DNA of 64,000 bases from Pseudomonas syringae CC1557 (GTDB lineage Bacteria > Pseudomonadota > Gammaproteobacteria > Pseudomonadales > Pseudomonadaceae), in assembly GCF_000452705.1 (NCBI RefSeq), contig NZ_CP007014.1, forward strand, positions 2,542,001 through 2,606,000, read 5' to 3'. Numbering within the stretch: the stretch's first letter is position 1; the number at the start of each line of letters is the position of its first letter. Shown in pieces: positions 36,139 through 45,626 of this stretch. Position numbers and translations under genes: made by a program. The notes beneath the pieces are model-generated. The model made no database searches. It worked only from the letters and a program-made list of their open reading frames with translations, and had not been told where the DNA came from.

Positions 36139-37308
36139 ATGGATTTTCCGGCGCTGTTGAAGATTCTGGCCAATCAGGACGGATCGGACCTCTATCTTTC
36201 CACCGGAGCACCGCCGTGCGCCAAGTTCAATGGCGTGCTCAAGCCACTCGGCAGCGAGACGTTCAAACCCGGCGATGTGGCGTTGATTGCCCAAGGGCTG
36301 ATGGACGAAGAGCAGAAGCTCGAATTTCTGCGTGAACTGGAGATGAACCTTGCGGTGTCGCTGGCGGGCATCGGTCGCTTCCGGATCAATATCTTCATGC
36401 AGCGCAACGAAGTGTCTATTGTTGCCCGTAACATCAAGCTGGACATCCCGCGCTTCGAGGAGCTTTTCCTGCCGCCTGTGTTACTCGATGTGGTCATGGA
36501 AAAGCACGGTCTGGTGCTGTTCGTCGGTGCAACCGGTTCGGGTAAGTCGACCTCGCTGGCAGCCCTGATCGATTACCGAAATCGCAACGCCAGCGGGCAC
36601 ATCATCACCATTGAAGACCCGGTGGAGTTTATCCATCGGCACAAGAAGTCCATCGTCAACCAGCGCGAAGTCGGCGTCGATACCCGCAGCTTCCGCGCCG
36701 CGTTGAAGAACACCTTGCGCCAGGCGCCGGATGTGATTCTGATCGGCGAAATTCGTGATCGCGAAACCATGGAGCATGCGCTGGCGTTTGCCGACACCGG
36801 ACACTTGGTGATCTCGACCCTGCATGCCAACAACGCCAATCAGGCACTGGACAGGATCATCAACTTTTTCCCGGAAGAGCGGCGCGCGCAGTTGCTGCAT
36901 GACCTGGGCAATAACCTCAAGGCGTTTGTTTCCCAGCGGCTGGTCAAAACGCCGGATGGCAAGCGTCGGGCGGCGGTGGAAGTGATGATGGGCACGCCGA
37001 CCATTCGCGATCTGATTCAGCGCAACGAACTGACCGAACTCAAGGGCATCATGGAAAAATCCGCCAGCCTTGGTATGCAGACCTTTGACTCGGCCTTGTT
37101 CAATCTGGCAGTGGAAGGGGCGATCAGCGAAGAGGAAGCGTTGAAGAATGCCGACTCGCAGAACAACGTACGGCTGCGCCTCAAGCTTCACAGCGAAGGC
37201 GGAGCTGCGACCCTGACCACGCCGCCCCCGGCACCGACCGGCAGCAGCACCGCAAACACGGCGGAGTGGGGGCTGGTCGATGACGACGAGCGGGGCCCGC
37301 AGGCATAA
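36139..37308 (+). CDS. pilU: Type IV pilus retraction ATPase, PilU/PilT family
   Basis: A 389-residue hexameric secretion ATPase. Walker A is GATGSGKSTSLAAL near residue 131, the Asp box follows in IITIEDPVEFIH, Walker B is DVILIGEIRDRETMEHAL, and the His box is HLVISTLHANNANQALDRIINFFPEE. The C-terminal tail is longer and richer in Pro/Thr than PilT, which favours PilU. It would help retract type IV pili in twitching. Here it stands alone, away from pilT, so it may be a PilU paralogue. ATG at 36139 has a poor ribosome site. Confidence 0.85.
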   Translation: MDFPALLKILANQDGSDLYLSTGAPPCAKFNGVLKPLGSETFKPGDVALIAQGLMDEEQKLEFLRELEMNLAVSLAGIGRFRINIFMQRNEVSIVARNIKLDIPRFEELFLPPVLLDVVMEKHGLVLFVGATGSGKSTSLAALIDYRNRNASGHIITIEDPVEFIHRHKKSIVNQREVGVDTRSFRAALKNTLRQAPDVILIGEIRDRETMEHALAFADTGHLVISTLHANNANQALDRIINFFPEERRAQLLHDLGNNLKAFVSQRLVKTPDGKRRAAVEVMMGTPTIRDLIQRNELTELKGIMEKSASLGMQTFDSALFNLAVEGAISEEEALKNADSQNNVRLRLKLHSEGGAATLTTPPPAPTGSSTANTAEWGLVDDDERGPQA

Positions 37309-37363
37309 GGTGGCGCGTAACACGCCAAGGCGGACGCGGAGCGTCGCACGATAATTGAGGTTA

Positions 37364-37430
37364 TCGTTCCCTACGCTCCAGCGTGGGAGCGCCGTTCGTG
37401 ACGCTCTGCGTCACAGATCTACGTCACGCT
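37364..37430. repeat. P. syringae-type palindromic intergenic repeat
   Basis: Between the convergent pilU and yejF genes lie two short hairpins, ACGCTCCAGCGT and GTGACGCTCTGCGTCAC, in the order seen in the common dispersed repeat of P. syringae genomes (cgttcc..acgctcc..gtgacgctctgcgtcac). The flanking GGACGCGGAGCGTC (37332-37345) is a further palindromic piece. REP-like; it may stabilise mRNA ends or bind gyrase. Confidence 0.7.
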
Positions 37431-37493
37431 GCAGACTCAAGACCGGACGCATGAGGCCCAGCTCCTTATCACCCACTGAACAGCCGACAATGA

Positions 37494-39071
37494 TCAACCC
37501 GAGTGCGCAGCTGCCAGCAATTCCTGGGTGTAGGGATGCTGCGGCGCATCGAACACGTCATGGCTGGCGCCGCGTTCTACCACTTTGCCGTCCTTGACCA
37601 CAATGACGTCATGGGCCAGGGCTTTGACCACGGCCAGGTCATGGCTGATGAACAGGTAGGTCAGGCCATGTTTTTGCTGCAGATCGCGGAGCAGGGCGAC
37701 GACCTGTTTCTGCACGGTACGGTCCAGCGCCGAGGTCGGTTCGTCGAGCAGAATCAGGGCCGGTTTCAGCACCAGCGCGCGAGCAATGGCGATGCGCTGG
37801 CGTTGACCACCGGAGAACTCATGGGGGTAGCGGTGACGACTCTGCGGGTCGATGCCGACCTCTTGCAGCGCACGAATTACCTCGGCGTCGCGTTGCGCGG
37901 GGGACAGTGGGCTGTGCACCTCCAGCCCTTCGCTGATGATCTGCGCCACGGACATGCGCGGGCTGAGGCTGCCGTAAGGGTCCTGAAAGACCACTTGCAT
38001 CTCTTTACGCCACGGTCGCATCTGTTTCTGGCTCAAGCCGTCCAGTGCCTGCCCGCGAAAGCGGATGCTGCCTTGCGATTCCTGCAGGCGCAGGATCGCC
38101 TGGCCCAGTGTCGACTTGCCGGAACCCGATTCGCCGACGATACCCAGTGTCTTGCCGCGCTCGATGCTCAGGCTGATGTCGTCCACTGCTTTCAGGTATT
38201 CCTTATGGCGACGTAGAATGCCGCCGGTCAGCGAGAACCAGACTTTCAGGTTATCGACTTGCAGCACCGTTTCCCGGCTGTCGCGAGGCAGTGGCTCTCC
38301 CGCAGGCTCGGCATCCAGCAGCAAACGGCTGTAAGGGTGTTGCGGCGATTTGAACAGTGACTTGCAATCGGCCTGCTCGACAATCTCGCCAGCGCGCATA
38401 ACACACACCCGCTGCGCCACGCTGTGCACCAGGTTCAAATCGTGGCTGATCAGCAGCAGCGACATGTTCAGGCGCTGTTGCAGTTCCTTGAGCAGCAAAA
38501 GGATTTTGCGTTGCACGGTGACGTCCAGCGCAGTGGTCGGTTCGTCGGCAATCAGCAACTCCGGCTCACAGGCCAGCGCCATGGCGATCATCACCCGCTG
38601 CCGCTGGCCGCCCGACAACTGGTGCGGATAGGCTTTCAAGCGCTTTTCAGGCTGTTGAATACCGACCAGTTGCAACAGCTCGACGATACGTTTTTGCGCT
38701 TCACGGCCGCTGATGCCGCGATGCAGCAACAACGTCTCGCCGATCTGCCGAGACACGCTGTGCAGTGGGTTCAGCGAAGTCATCGGCTCCTGGAAGATCA
38801 TCGCAATCCGGTTGCCACGCAGCTCACGCAGGGTGCGATCATCGGCGCCCACCAACTGCTGCCCTCGATAAGTAATGCTGCCGGTGGTCTGCGTGCCGCT
38901 ACGGGGCAGCAGTTGCAGGATCGAGTGCGCAGTAACGGATTTGCCTGAGCCGGATTCACCGACCAGCGCCAGACACTCCCCGCGCCGCACATCCAGGCTT
39001 AGGTCGCTGACCACTTTCTGGCCGTTGAACGCAACGCTCAGGTGGCGAATTTCGATCAGATTTTCCGACAT
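37494..39071 (-). CDS. yejF: ABC transporter ATPase, fused domains, YejF
   Basis: A 525-residue ATPase with two nucleotide-binding domains: [21 protein letters not shown] and [12 protein letters not shown] in the first; [20 protein letters not shown] and [12 protein letters not shown] in the second. It powers the YejABEF importer, which in enteric bacteria takes up peptides and microcin C-like compounds. The ATG at 39071 is one base after the yejE stop. A longer frame upstream overlaps yejE and lacks a ribosome site. Confidence 0.93.
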   Translation of the reverse strand: MSENLIEIRHLSVAFNGQKVVSDLSLDVRRGECLALVGESGSGKSVTAHSILQLLPRSGTQTTGSITYRGQQLVGADDRTLRELRGNRIAMIFQEPMTSLNPLHSVSRQIGETLLLHRGISGREAQKRIVELLQLVGIQQPEKRLKAYPHQLSGGQRQRVMIAMALACEPELLIADEPTTALDVTVQRKILLLLKELQQRLNMSLLLISHDLNLVHSVAQRVCVMRAGEIVEQADCKSLFKSPQHPYSRLLLDAEPAGEPLPRDSRETVLQVDNLKVWFSLTGGILRRHKEYLKAVDDISLSIERGKTLGIVGESGSGKSTLGQAILRLQESQGSIRFRGQALDGLSQKQMRPWRKEMQVVFQDPYGSLSPRMSVAQIISEGLEVHSPLSPAQRDAEVIRALQEVGIDPQSRHRYPHEFSGGQRQRIAIARALVLKPALILLDEPTSALDRTVQKQVVALLRDLQQKHGLTYLFISHDLAVVKALAHDVIVVKDGKVVERGASHDVFDAPQHPYTQELLAAAHSG

Positions 39072-39072
39072 G

Positions 39073-40095
39073 TCAGGACCTCGGGTCGAAGGCATCGCGC
39101 AGCGCCTCGCCAATGAACACCAGCAGCGTAAGAATCAGGGCGAGGGCAAAAAACGCGGTCAGGCCGAGCCAGGGCGCTTGCAGATTCTGTTTGCCCTGAG
39201 CGATCAGCTCGCCCAACGAAGCGCTACCTGCGGGCATACCGAAACCGAGAAAGTCCAGCGCGGTCAGGGTCGAGATAGCCCCGGTAAGGATGAAAGGCAA
39301 ATAGCTCAATGTGGCCGTCATCGCATTGGGCAGGATGTGGCGCATGATCACTTTGCGATCCCCCAGGCCAAGCGCACGCGCGGCCTTGACGTACTCCAGG
39401 TTACGGCCGCGGAGGAACTCGGCACGCACCACATCCACCAGGGTCAGCCAGGAAAACAACGCCATGATACCCAGCAGCCACCAGAAGTCGGGTTCGACAA
39501 AGCCTGACAGGATGATCAGCAGATAGAGCACCGGCAAACCCGACCAGACTTCAAGCAACCGCTGCCCGAACAGGTCCACCCAGCCGCCGTAATAGCCTTG
39601 CAATGCGCCAGCGGTGATGCCGATCAGCGCACTTATGAAGGTCAGGGCCAGGGCAAACAGAATCGACACACGTGCGCCGAAAATGACCCGTGCCATTACG
39701 TCCCGCGCCTGATCGTCAGTCCCCAGCCAGTTGGTAGATGAGGGTGGGCTGGGGGCCGGAATGGTCAAATCGTAATTGGGCGTATCGGCGCTGAACGCAA
39801 TCGGCGGAAACAGCATCCAGCCATCGCCCTTGGCAATCAGCTTGCGCACGTAATCGCTGCGGTAATCGGGCTGGAAAGGCAATTCCCCGCCAAATTGCTG
39901 CTCGGTGTAGCGTTTGAAAACCGGAAAATAAAGCGAGTGCTGATAACTGACGACCAACGGCTTGTCGTTGGCGATCAGTTCGCCGCCCAGGGTCAGGGCA
40001 AACAGGCCGCAGAACAGCCACAGCGACCACCAGCCGCGACGATTGCTGCGAAAGCGCTCCAGGCGGCGACGCGCCAGCGGTGAAAGGCTGCGCAT
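39073..40095 (-). CDS. yejE: ABC transporter permease YejE
   Basis: A 340-residue DppC-type permease with an extended periplasmic loop after the first membrane segment (YFPVFKRYTEQQFGGELPFQ), a feature of YejE. The conserved NWLGTDDQARDVMARVIFG and the EAA loop NLEYVKAARALGLGDRKVI are present. Its start overlaps the yejB stop by one base (TGATG). Confidence 0.93.
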   Translation of the reverse strand: MRSLSPLARRRLERFRSNRRGWWSLWLFCGLFALTLGGELIANDKPLVVSYQHSLYFPVFKRYTEQQFGGELPFQPDYRSDYVRKLIAKGDGWMLFPPIAFSADTPNYDLTIPAPSPPSSTNWLGTDDQARDVMARVIFGARVSILFALALTFISALIGITAGALQGYYGGWVDLFGQRLLEVWSGLPVLYLLIILSGFVEPDFWWLLGIMALFSWLTLVDVVRAEFLRGRNLEYVKAARALGLGDRKVIMRHILPNAMTATLSYLPFILTGAISTLTALDFLGFGMPAGSASLGELIAQGKQNLQAPWLGLTAFFALALILTLLVFIGEALRDAFDPRS

Positions 40096-41159
40096 CAGGC
40101 ACTCCTCGCGCTGAAGTCGATTCTGGGGTCAACCAGCATGTAGCAAATGTCACCGACCAGTTTGATCAGCAGGCCGAACACCGTGAAGATGAACAGCGAA
40201 CCGAACACCACAGGGTAGTCCCGTGAAACAGCCGCTTCATAGCTCATGCGCCCCAGACCATCCAGCGAGAAAATCACTTCGATCAGCAACGAGCCGGCAA
40301 AGAACACGCTGATAAACGCCTGAGGTATGCCACACACCACCAGCAGCATGGCGTTACGGAACACATGCCCATACAGCACACGCCGCTCGCTCATGCCTTT
40401 GGCGCGGGCTGTAGTCACGTACTGGCGGGTGATCTCGTTGAGGAAAGAGTGTTTGGTGAGCAGGGTCAGCGTGGCAAAGCCGCCGATTACCAGTGCAGAA
40501 ACGGGCAGCACCAGATGCCAGAAATAATCGGCGATCTTGCCGAGGGTCGATAACTCATCGAAGTTGTCCGAGACCAGCCCGCGCACCGGAAACCAGTTGA
40601 GGGAGGTGCCGCCGCAGAACACCACCACCAGCAACATGGCGAACAGAAAAGCCGGCATTGCGTAGCCGATGATAATCGCGGTGCTGCTCCAGATATCGAA
40701 CTGGCTGCCGTGTTTGACCGCCTTGCGAATCCCCAGCGGGATCGACACCAGGTACGTCAACAGCGTCGCCCAGAGCCCCAATGAAATCGATACCGGCATC
40801 TTTTGCAGGATCAGGTCCGTGACGCTGGCGCCGCGAAAGAAGCTGTTGCCGAAGTCCAGGCTCGCGTAGTTCTTCAACATCAGCCACATGCGCTCATGCA
40901 GCGGCTTGTCGAAGCCATACTGCCGTTCGATATCCTTGATCAGCTTGGGGTCCAGGCCGCGTGAGGCTCGGGAATGGCCGGCACCGACCGACTCGCTGGC
41001 GCCCGCGCCCGCTGTGACCCCGCCGATACCTTGCAGACGGGCAATGGCCTGTTCGACCGGACCGCCGGGCGCCGCTTGCACGATGAAGAAGTTGACCAGC
41101 AGGATGCACAGCAGGGTAGGGATGATCAGCAGCAGGCGCCGCAGAATGTAACCGAGCAT
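40095..41159 (-). CDS. yejB: ABC transporter permease YejB
   Basis: A 354-residue DppB-type permease. The N-terminal segment [20 protein letters not shown] is followed by [15 protein letters not shown] Gly/Ala/Ser-rich insertion near residues 45-70 ([14 protein letters not shown]) precedes the conserved [14 protein letters not shown]. Next to yejA with no gap: its ATG abuts the yejA stop. Confidence 0.93.
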   Translation of the reverse strand: MLGYILRRLLLIIPTLLCILLVNFFIVQAAPGGPVEQAIARLQGIGGVTAGAGASESVGAGHSRASRGLDPKLIKDIERQYGFDKPLHERMWLMLKNYASLDFGNSFFRGASVTDLILQKMPVSISLGLWATLLTYLVSIPLGIRKAVKHGSQFDIWSSTAIIIGYAMPAFLFAMLLVVVFCGGTSLNWFPVRGLVSDNFDELSTLGKIADYFWHLVLPVSALVIGGFATLTLLTKHSFLNEITRQYVTTARAKGMSERRVLYGHVFRNAMLLVVCGIPQAFISVFFAGSLLIEVIFSLDGLGRMSYEAAVSRDYPVVFGSLFIFTVFGLLIKLVGDICYMLVDPRIDFSARSA

Positions 41160-43028
41160 TCAGTTGATCTCCGAAGGGAGGGCTGACGCACCGCGTTTCT
41201 CGGCAAATTGGGCATTGGTCAGCGGCGTCGGGCTGATCTCCCACCAGGTTTCGATGGCTTCGCTGTTGCTGGCCTGAATCTTCGGAATACCGAAACGGTT
41301 CCACCACACGGTGGATGAGCCTGGCGGGTAATAGTTGGGAATCCAATAGTCATTCCATTGCAGCACCCGGTCCAGACAGCGTGCGTAGTCGGTCATCGTC
41401 TCCTTGCTGTCGGCCTTGATGAGCCCGGCAATCAAGGTGTCCACTGCGGGGTCCTGAAGGGCCATGTAATTGCTTGAACCTGGGTCCATGGCCACCTTCG
41501 AGCCAAAGTTGTTGTACAGCTCGGCTCCAGGCGAGGTGGAGACTGCGTAACCGCTGACAATCATGTCGTAATCACGAGCCATGACCCGGTTCAGATACTG
41601 CGCTGCGTCGATCCGGCGAATGTCGAAATGGATACCGATCTGCGCCAGGGTGCGCTTATAGGGCAGCAGCATGCGCTCGAAACCGGTCTGGCTGTTGAGG
41701 AAGGTAAAACTGAACGGCTCGCCCTGAGCATTGACCAGATCATCGCCTTTCGGGGTCCAGCCTGCTTCTTTCATCAGGGCAAGAGCCTGCAGCTGTTTGT
41801 CACGAATAACGCCCGAGCCATCCGTTTGCGGCGCTCTGAACACGCTATGGAACACCTCTTCGGGAACCTTGCCTCGCAGAGGCTCGAGAATTTTCAGCTC
41901 GGCAGCCGTGGGCAATTGAGTGGCGGCCAGTTCAGAGTTGGAGAAATAGCTGCTTTGGCGGATGTACATGTTGCGCATCATCTGCCGGTTGGTCCATTCG
42001 AAGTCCCAGAGCATGGCCAGCGCCTTGCGCACGCGGCGGTCCTGAAACATGGGCTTGCTCAGATTGAATACGAAACCTTGTGAGCTTTGTATTGCGCCTG
42101 TGGCCAGTTGACCTTTTTGCAGACGCCCGTCACTGAGGGGCGGGCCGTCATAACGGATGGAGTAGCCGGTTGCTGAAAACTCGCGGTTGTAATCGTAGGC
42201 ACCGCCTTTGAGGACCGTGCGCGCTACGTCGATATCACCAAAATACTCGACGGTGAACGTGTCGAAATTGTAGAAGCCCTTGTTGACCGGCAGATCCTTG
42301 CCCCACCAGTCGGCGTCGCGCTTGAAGGTAATGCTCCGGCCTGGGTCGACATGGCTGATGCGGTAAGGACCGCTGCCCGGCGGGATCTCGAATCCGGCGC
42401 CACTGGCGAAGTCGCGGGTTTTCCACCAGTGCTCCGGAAACACCGGCAGTGAGGCGAGGTCGAGGGGCAGGGTACGGCTGTCGTTGTTCTTGAAGTCAAA
42501 GCGGATCCGGGTTGCCGATTCGACCTGCAGGCCTTTGACCGCCTCGAATTGCGTGCGGTACTGCATGCTGCCTTGGGTCATCAGCAGTTCGTAGGTGTAT
42601 TTCACGTCTTCGGCAGTGATGGGTGTGCCGTCAGCGAAGCGCGCCTTCGGGTTCAGGTAGAACCGCAGGGACAACCCATCCGCGCCGCGTTCCATTTTCT
42701 CCGCGACAAGTCCGTAAACCGTGTAGGGCTCATCCAGTGAACGTGTGGCCAGGGGTGAATAGAGCATGCCCGTGATTTGAGACACGCCCATGCCCTTGTC
42801 GGTAAACGGCATAAGGTGATCGAACTGGCCGATCTCGATGGCCGAGCGACGCATGCTGCCGCCTTTGGGGGCATCGGGGTTTACGTAATCGAAGTGTTTG
42901 AAGTCGGCCGGGTAACGTGGCGCTTCTCCGTAGACAGTCAGGGCGTGGTGTGGCTCTGCGGACACATCCTGGAAGGTGCCGACCAACGTCAGCGTTAAAG
43001 CGATCAACGATAAACAGGCAAAACGCAT
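41160..43028 (-). CDS. yejA: Periplasmic peptide-binding protein YejA
   Basis: A 622-residue family-5 solute-binding protein. The signal peptide MRFACLSLIALTLTLVG ends near VSAEPHH, giving Sec export. The core shows YPADFKHFDYVNPDAPKGG and FADGTPITAEDVKYTYELL, typical of the long YejA group. I favour the ATG at 43028, preceded by AGGA; seven codons upstream another ATG would lengthen the charged N-region. First gene of yejABEF. Confidence 0.92.
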   Translation of the reverse strand: MRFACLSLIALTLTLVGTFQDVSAEPHHALTVYGEAPRYPADFKHFDYVNPDAPKGGSMRRSAIEIGQFDHLMPFTDKGMGVSQITGMLYSPLATRSLDEPYTVYGLVAEKMERGADGLSLRFYLNPKARFADGTPITAEDVKYTYELLMTQGSMQYRTQFEAVKGLQVESATRIRFDFKNNDSRTLPLDLASLPVFPEHWWKTRDFASGAGFEIPPGSGPYRISHVDPGRSITFKRDADWWGKDLPVNKGFYNFDTFTVEYFGDIDVARTVLKGGAYDYNREFSATGYSIRYDGPPLSDGRLQKGQLATGAIQSSQGFVFNLSKPMFQDRRVRKALAMLWDFEWTNRQMMRNMYIRQSSYFSNSELAATQLPTAAELKILEPLRGKVPEEVFHSVFRAPQTDGSGVIRDKQLQALALMKEAGWTPKGDDLVNAQGEPFSFTFLNSQTGFERMLLPYKRTLAQIGIHFDIRRIDAAQYLNRVMARDYDMIVSGYAVSTSPGAELYNNFGSKVAMDPGSSNYMALQDPAVDTLIAGLIKADSKETMTDYARCLDRVLQWNDYWIPNYYPPGSSTVWWNRFGIPKIQASNSEAIETWWEISPTPLTNAQFAEKRGASALPSEIN

Positions 43029-43188
43029 GACTCGAATCCTGACTGACATTCGTGGGCTGATGTCAGGGTTAAGGGCAAACTACTGGTACATGGCTCTATC
43101 TTCTACAGGCAAATCAGCGCTTCGCCAAGCCGCCGCTGTTCATTGCGCTGAACCTCGTGACCAACGAAAAAACAGGGCGCAAACGACA

Positions 43189-43212
43189 ACGGCCCATCCG
43201 AAGATGGGCCGT
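43189..43212 (-). terminator. Hairpin after the second parvulin gene
   Basis: ACGGCCCATC and GATGGGCCGT pair perfectly around a four-base loop, 22 bp after the stop of the gene at 43234. On the minus strand it is followed by TTGTCGTTTG, a weak T-tract. Confidence 0.7.
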
Positions 43213-43233
43213 CTGGTGCTCAGCGTGACAGGA

Positions 43234-43515
43234 TTAATCCTGGCGGCTGGTCACTTCCAGCAGGTGATAGCCGAACTGGGTCTTTACCGGACCCTGGACG
43301 ACGTTCACTGGCGCGCTGAATACGACAGTGTCGAATTCCTTGACCATCTGGCCTGGACCGAACGAACCCAGATCACCGCCCTGACGGCTGGATGGGCAGC
43401 TGGAATTGGCCTTGGCGATTTCTGCGAAATCAGCGCCGCCTTCAATTTGGGTCTTCAGTTCGTTGCACTTGTCTTCGCTGGAAACGAGGATGTGGCGGGC
43501 AGTGGCTTTAGCCAT
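43234..43515 (-). CDS. ppiC: Small parvulin peptidyl-prolyl isomerase, PpiC type
   Basis: A 93-residue cytosolic parvulin: ATARHILVSSEDKCNEL, NSSCPSSRQGGDLGSFGPGQMV, FGYHLLEVTSRQD. All core positions of E. coli PpiC are recognisable. The ATG at 43515 follows CAGGAG; a TTG three codons upstream is too close to the ribosome site. Single gene between yejA and the DAHP synthase. Confidence 0.94.
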   Translation of the reverse strand: MAKATARHILVSSEDKCNELKTQIEGGADFAEIAKANSSCPSSRQGGDLGSFGPGQMVKEFDTVVFSAPVNVVQGPVKTQFGYHLLEVTSRQD

Positions 43516-43596
43516 GGGAAACAATCTCCTGTTAAAAAAAAGAATCAGCCTACCGGATTCAGTGCGGCATTTCCCGACAAAGTTCCATCACCGGCA

Positions 43597-44679
43597 TCAT
43601 CTGTAGCGCAGCCGGTCAACCGCTCCGCGCAGCAATTCCTCGGTGCCTGCCCAGCCAAGGCAACCGTCGGTGACTGAAACGCCATACTTCAGCGTTCCTC
43701 CAAGCGGCTGGCAACCGTCGAACAAATGACTCTCGATCATCATGCCGATCAATGAGGTGTCACCCAGCAGCCTCTGTCCCAGCACATCATTGAACACCTG
43801 TGGCTGGCGCAATGGGTCTTTGCCGCTGTTGGCGTGGCTGCAATCCACCATGATTCGTGAGGCGATGTGGTTCTTCGCCAGACTGGCCTGCACCTGGGCA
43901 ATCTGGTGCCGGGCATAATTGGGGCCGCCATGCCCACCGCGCAGCACGATGTGCGTGTTCGGGTTGCCCTGAGTGTCGATAATTGCCGGATGACCCTGTC
44001 GGTCCATACCGAAATGGCGATGCGGGTGAGCTGCTGAGCGCATGGCATCGCAGGCCACCGCTACGCCACCGTCGGTACCGTTCTTGAAGCCGACCGCCAT
44101 GGGCAGGCCGCTGGCCATTTCCCGATGGATCTGCGACTCGGTGGTGCGCGCGCCAATAGCCACCCAGCTCAGCAGGTCGTCGAAATAGCCGGCAGCCATC
44201 GGTTGCAGTATTTCGGTGGCGATCGGTAAGCCCAGCTTGAGCATCTCGAGCATGAGTTGCCGCGATAACGCCAGCCCGGCGGCCATGTCGTCACTGCCGT
44301 CGAGATGCGGATCGTAGGCGAGGCCTTTCCAGCCTACCGTGGTGCGGGGTTTCTCGACGTAGGCGCGCATCACCAGCAGCATCTGGTCGCTGACTTCAGC
44401 AGCCAGCGCGGCGAGGTGCTCTGCGTATTCGAGCGCCGCCTGCGGGTCGTGGATCGAGCAGGGGCCGACGATGATCAACAGACGGGAGTCTTCACCTTCG
44501 AGAATGGCTCTTAACGCACGGCGATGGGTGGCGACCTGTCCGGTCAGCGCTGCATTCAGTGGCAAGCGGTTCTTGAGCTCAAGTGTGCTTGGCAGGCGTT
44601 TTGAGGCAGGGCTGGCGTTCAGCAGAGAAACGGCATTGCTGGACAGATCGGACGGTTTTACGGCAACGGACGAATTCAT
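43597..44679 (-). CDS. aroF: 3-deoxy-7-phosphoheptulonate (DAHP) synthase, class I
   Basis: A 360-residue enzyme joining phosphoenolpyruvate and erythrose 4-phosphate, the first step of the shikimate pathway. Visible sites are VGPCSIHDP near residue 70, the KPRTTVGWKGL PEP site, GARTTESQ, GFKNGTDG and the metal-site DCSHANSGKD. I start at ATG 44679 after AGGAAG. The 5' region carries two aromatic-rich small ORFs and a terminator (44721-45149), so expression is probably tuned by transcription attenuation in response to Tyr, Phe or Trp supply. Tyr- or Phe-sensitive isoform is likely from the leader, but not proven. Confidence 0.92.
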   Translation of the reverse strand: MNSSVAVKPSDLSSNAVSLLNASPASKRLPSTLELKNRLPLNAALTGQVATHRRALRAILEGEDSRLLIIVGPCSIHDPQAALEYAEHLAALAAEVSDQMLLVMRAYVEKPRTTVGWKGLAYDPHLDGSDDMAAGLALSRQLMLEMLKLGLPIATEILQPMAAGYFDDLLSWVAIGARTTESQIHREMASGLPMAVGFKNGTDGGVAVACDAMRSAAHPHRHFGMDRQGHPAIIDTQGNPNTHIVLRGGHGGPNYARHQIAQVQASLAKNHIASRIMVDCSHANSGKDPLRQPQVFNDVLGQRLLGDTSLIGMMIESHLFDGCQPLGGTLKYGVSVTDGCLGWAGTEELLRGAVDRLRYR

Positions 44680-44720
44680 GTTCTGGCTTCCTGGGGCAGC
44701 GGGGCGCTCCCGCTCGAACC

Positions 44721-44873
44721 CTACTGGGGTGTTCGACAATGGGCTGTATCGGCCTGACGTTTACAGTTGCCACCTGGCAGTGACCGGTCGGAGGCGGCAG
44801 GCTGTTCCGAACGGGGCTGGCTAAATCGCCAGGCGGAGTCGAATTCGTTGCGGTAATAAGTGGCGTAGTTCAT
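44721..44873 (-). CDS. Aromatic-rich small ORF between the terminator and the DAHP synthase
   Basis: Fifty codons from ATG 44873, after the ribosome site GAGGAT, ending 41 bp before the DAHP synthase. The start MNYATYYRNEFDSAWRF has three Tyr, two Phe and one Trp in 17 residues, echoing the end of the leader at 45003-45149 (TYYGYWFSHWRA). It lies downstream of the attenuator terminator, so it would be made only when the terminator is bypassed. It may be a second regulatory leader controlling translation of the synthase, or a real small protein. Confidence 0.55.
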   Translation of the reverse strand: MNYATYYRNEFDSAWRFSQPRSEQPAASDRSLPGGNCKRQADTAHCRTPQ

Positions 44874-44913
44874 GTCGTTATCCTCGAATTGATGCAGTGA
44901 TATTTTTCAGGGC

Positions 44914-44954
44914 TCTAAAAAACAAAACCCCCGATCGGGAAGCCGACCGGGGGT
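44914..44954 (-). terminator. Attenuator terminator upstream of the DAHP synthase
   Basis: On the minus strand CCCCCGGTCGG and CGATCGGGGG pair around CTTCC and are followed by TTTTGTTTTTTA, a full intrinsic terminator inside the leader rather than after a gene. A second hairpin upstream (TGGCG at 44970-44974 with CGCCA at 44990-44994) is the candidate for the competing structures. Confidence 0.85.
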
Positions 44955-45002
44955 AGAGAATTCTCTGGTTGGCGTCCCCTTGGAGTGGGCGCCAGACAGG
45001 TA

Positions 45003-45149
45003 TCAGGCGCGCCAGTGGCTAAACCAATACCCATAATAAGTGTTGAACTGAAGACCGCTGTCCGACGAGGCCGCACGCCCAGCCACAGCAAATGCACAGC
45101 GATCGACGCTGGAGCAGGCTTGAGGCAGTGGAAGGGCGGTTCGTGACAT
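45003..45149 (-). CDS. Leader peptide of the DAHP synthase operon, 48 aa
   Basis: From ATG 45149, after CGGAG, 48 codons end at TGA 45003. The last ten codons encode TYYGYWFSHWRA-like content: three Tyr, two Trp and one Phe within nine residues. The stop is 49 bp before the intrinsic terminator. This is the arrangement of a ribosome-mediated transcription attenuator: stalling at the aromatic codons when charged tRNA is low should favour read-through. It is too short and biased to be an enzyme. A longer overlapping frame on the same strand has no such logic. Confidence 0.8.
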   Translation of the reverse strand: MSRTALPLPQACSSVDRCAFAVAGRAASSDSGLQFNTYYGYWFSHWRA

Positions 45150-45322
45150 GGTGAATCTCCGTTGAATGAGCCGGAGCTTACTTCAAGAAAGGCAGGGCAT
45201 TCAATTGGAAAATTCAATCGGGCTGATTATCAACGAACGCCGGATATGCGCTGCGAGCGGCAGGGAAGATACTCGGTTGAACTAGCGGTTTAACGAAGCA
45301 CCCTGCGGTTTATTCCTTGTTT

Positions 45323-45544
45323 TCATTCAGCGTGGGGGTCTTCAGTAGTCGGAATCGTGCCTATCTTCATGCCCAGCAATACGGCCACCTTGTGCGCCTC
45401 GCCACGCCGTCCTTTCTTGCGACCTGCAAGCACCTGATAAGTCGTCGCCGGGTCAATGCTGTTTTCACGGGCAAATTGCTGAACAGATTTACCTTGTTGT
45501 TCTAGCCAGGCCTTGGCTTGTGCAGCGCTACGTATTCCGGGCAT
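45323..45544 (-). CDS. Small phage-like DNA-binding regulator, 73 aa
   Basis: A 73-residue protein with a helix-turn-helix of the small Cro-like/phage regulator type (QAKAWLEQQGKSVQQFARENSIDPATTYQVLAGRKKGRRGEA). The pattern is common in Pseudomonas as a single-gene repressor paired divergently with an XRE protein, as here. Three tandem decamers directly precede its start. It probably represses its own promoter and that of the XRE gene. Confidence 0.75.
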   Translation of the reverse strand: MPGIRSAAQAKAWLEQQGKSVQQFARENSIDPATTYQVLAGRKKGRRGEAHKVAVLLGMKIGTIPTTEDPHAE

Positions 45545-45546
45545 AG

Positions 45547-45577
45547 TTCAAAACCGTTCAAAATCGTTTAAATTTAG
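45547..45577. promoter_or_regulatory. Three tandem decamers between two small regulators
   Basis: TTCAAAACCG / TTCAAAATCG / TTTAAATTTAG lie head to tail in the divergent region between 45544 and 45627, one helical turn apart. Likely operator for one or both of the flanking helix-turn-helix proteins. Confidence 0.55.
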
Positions 45578-45626
45578 ATCGATTCTACCATTCGTAAGGA
45601 TGGGGTCAACAGGGTTATGCATTCAA

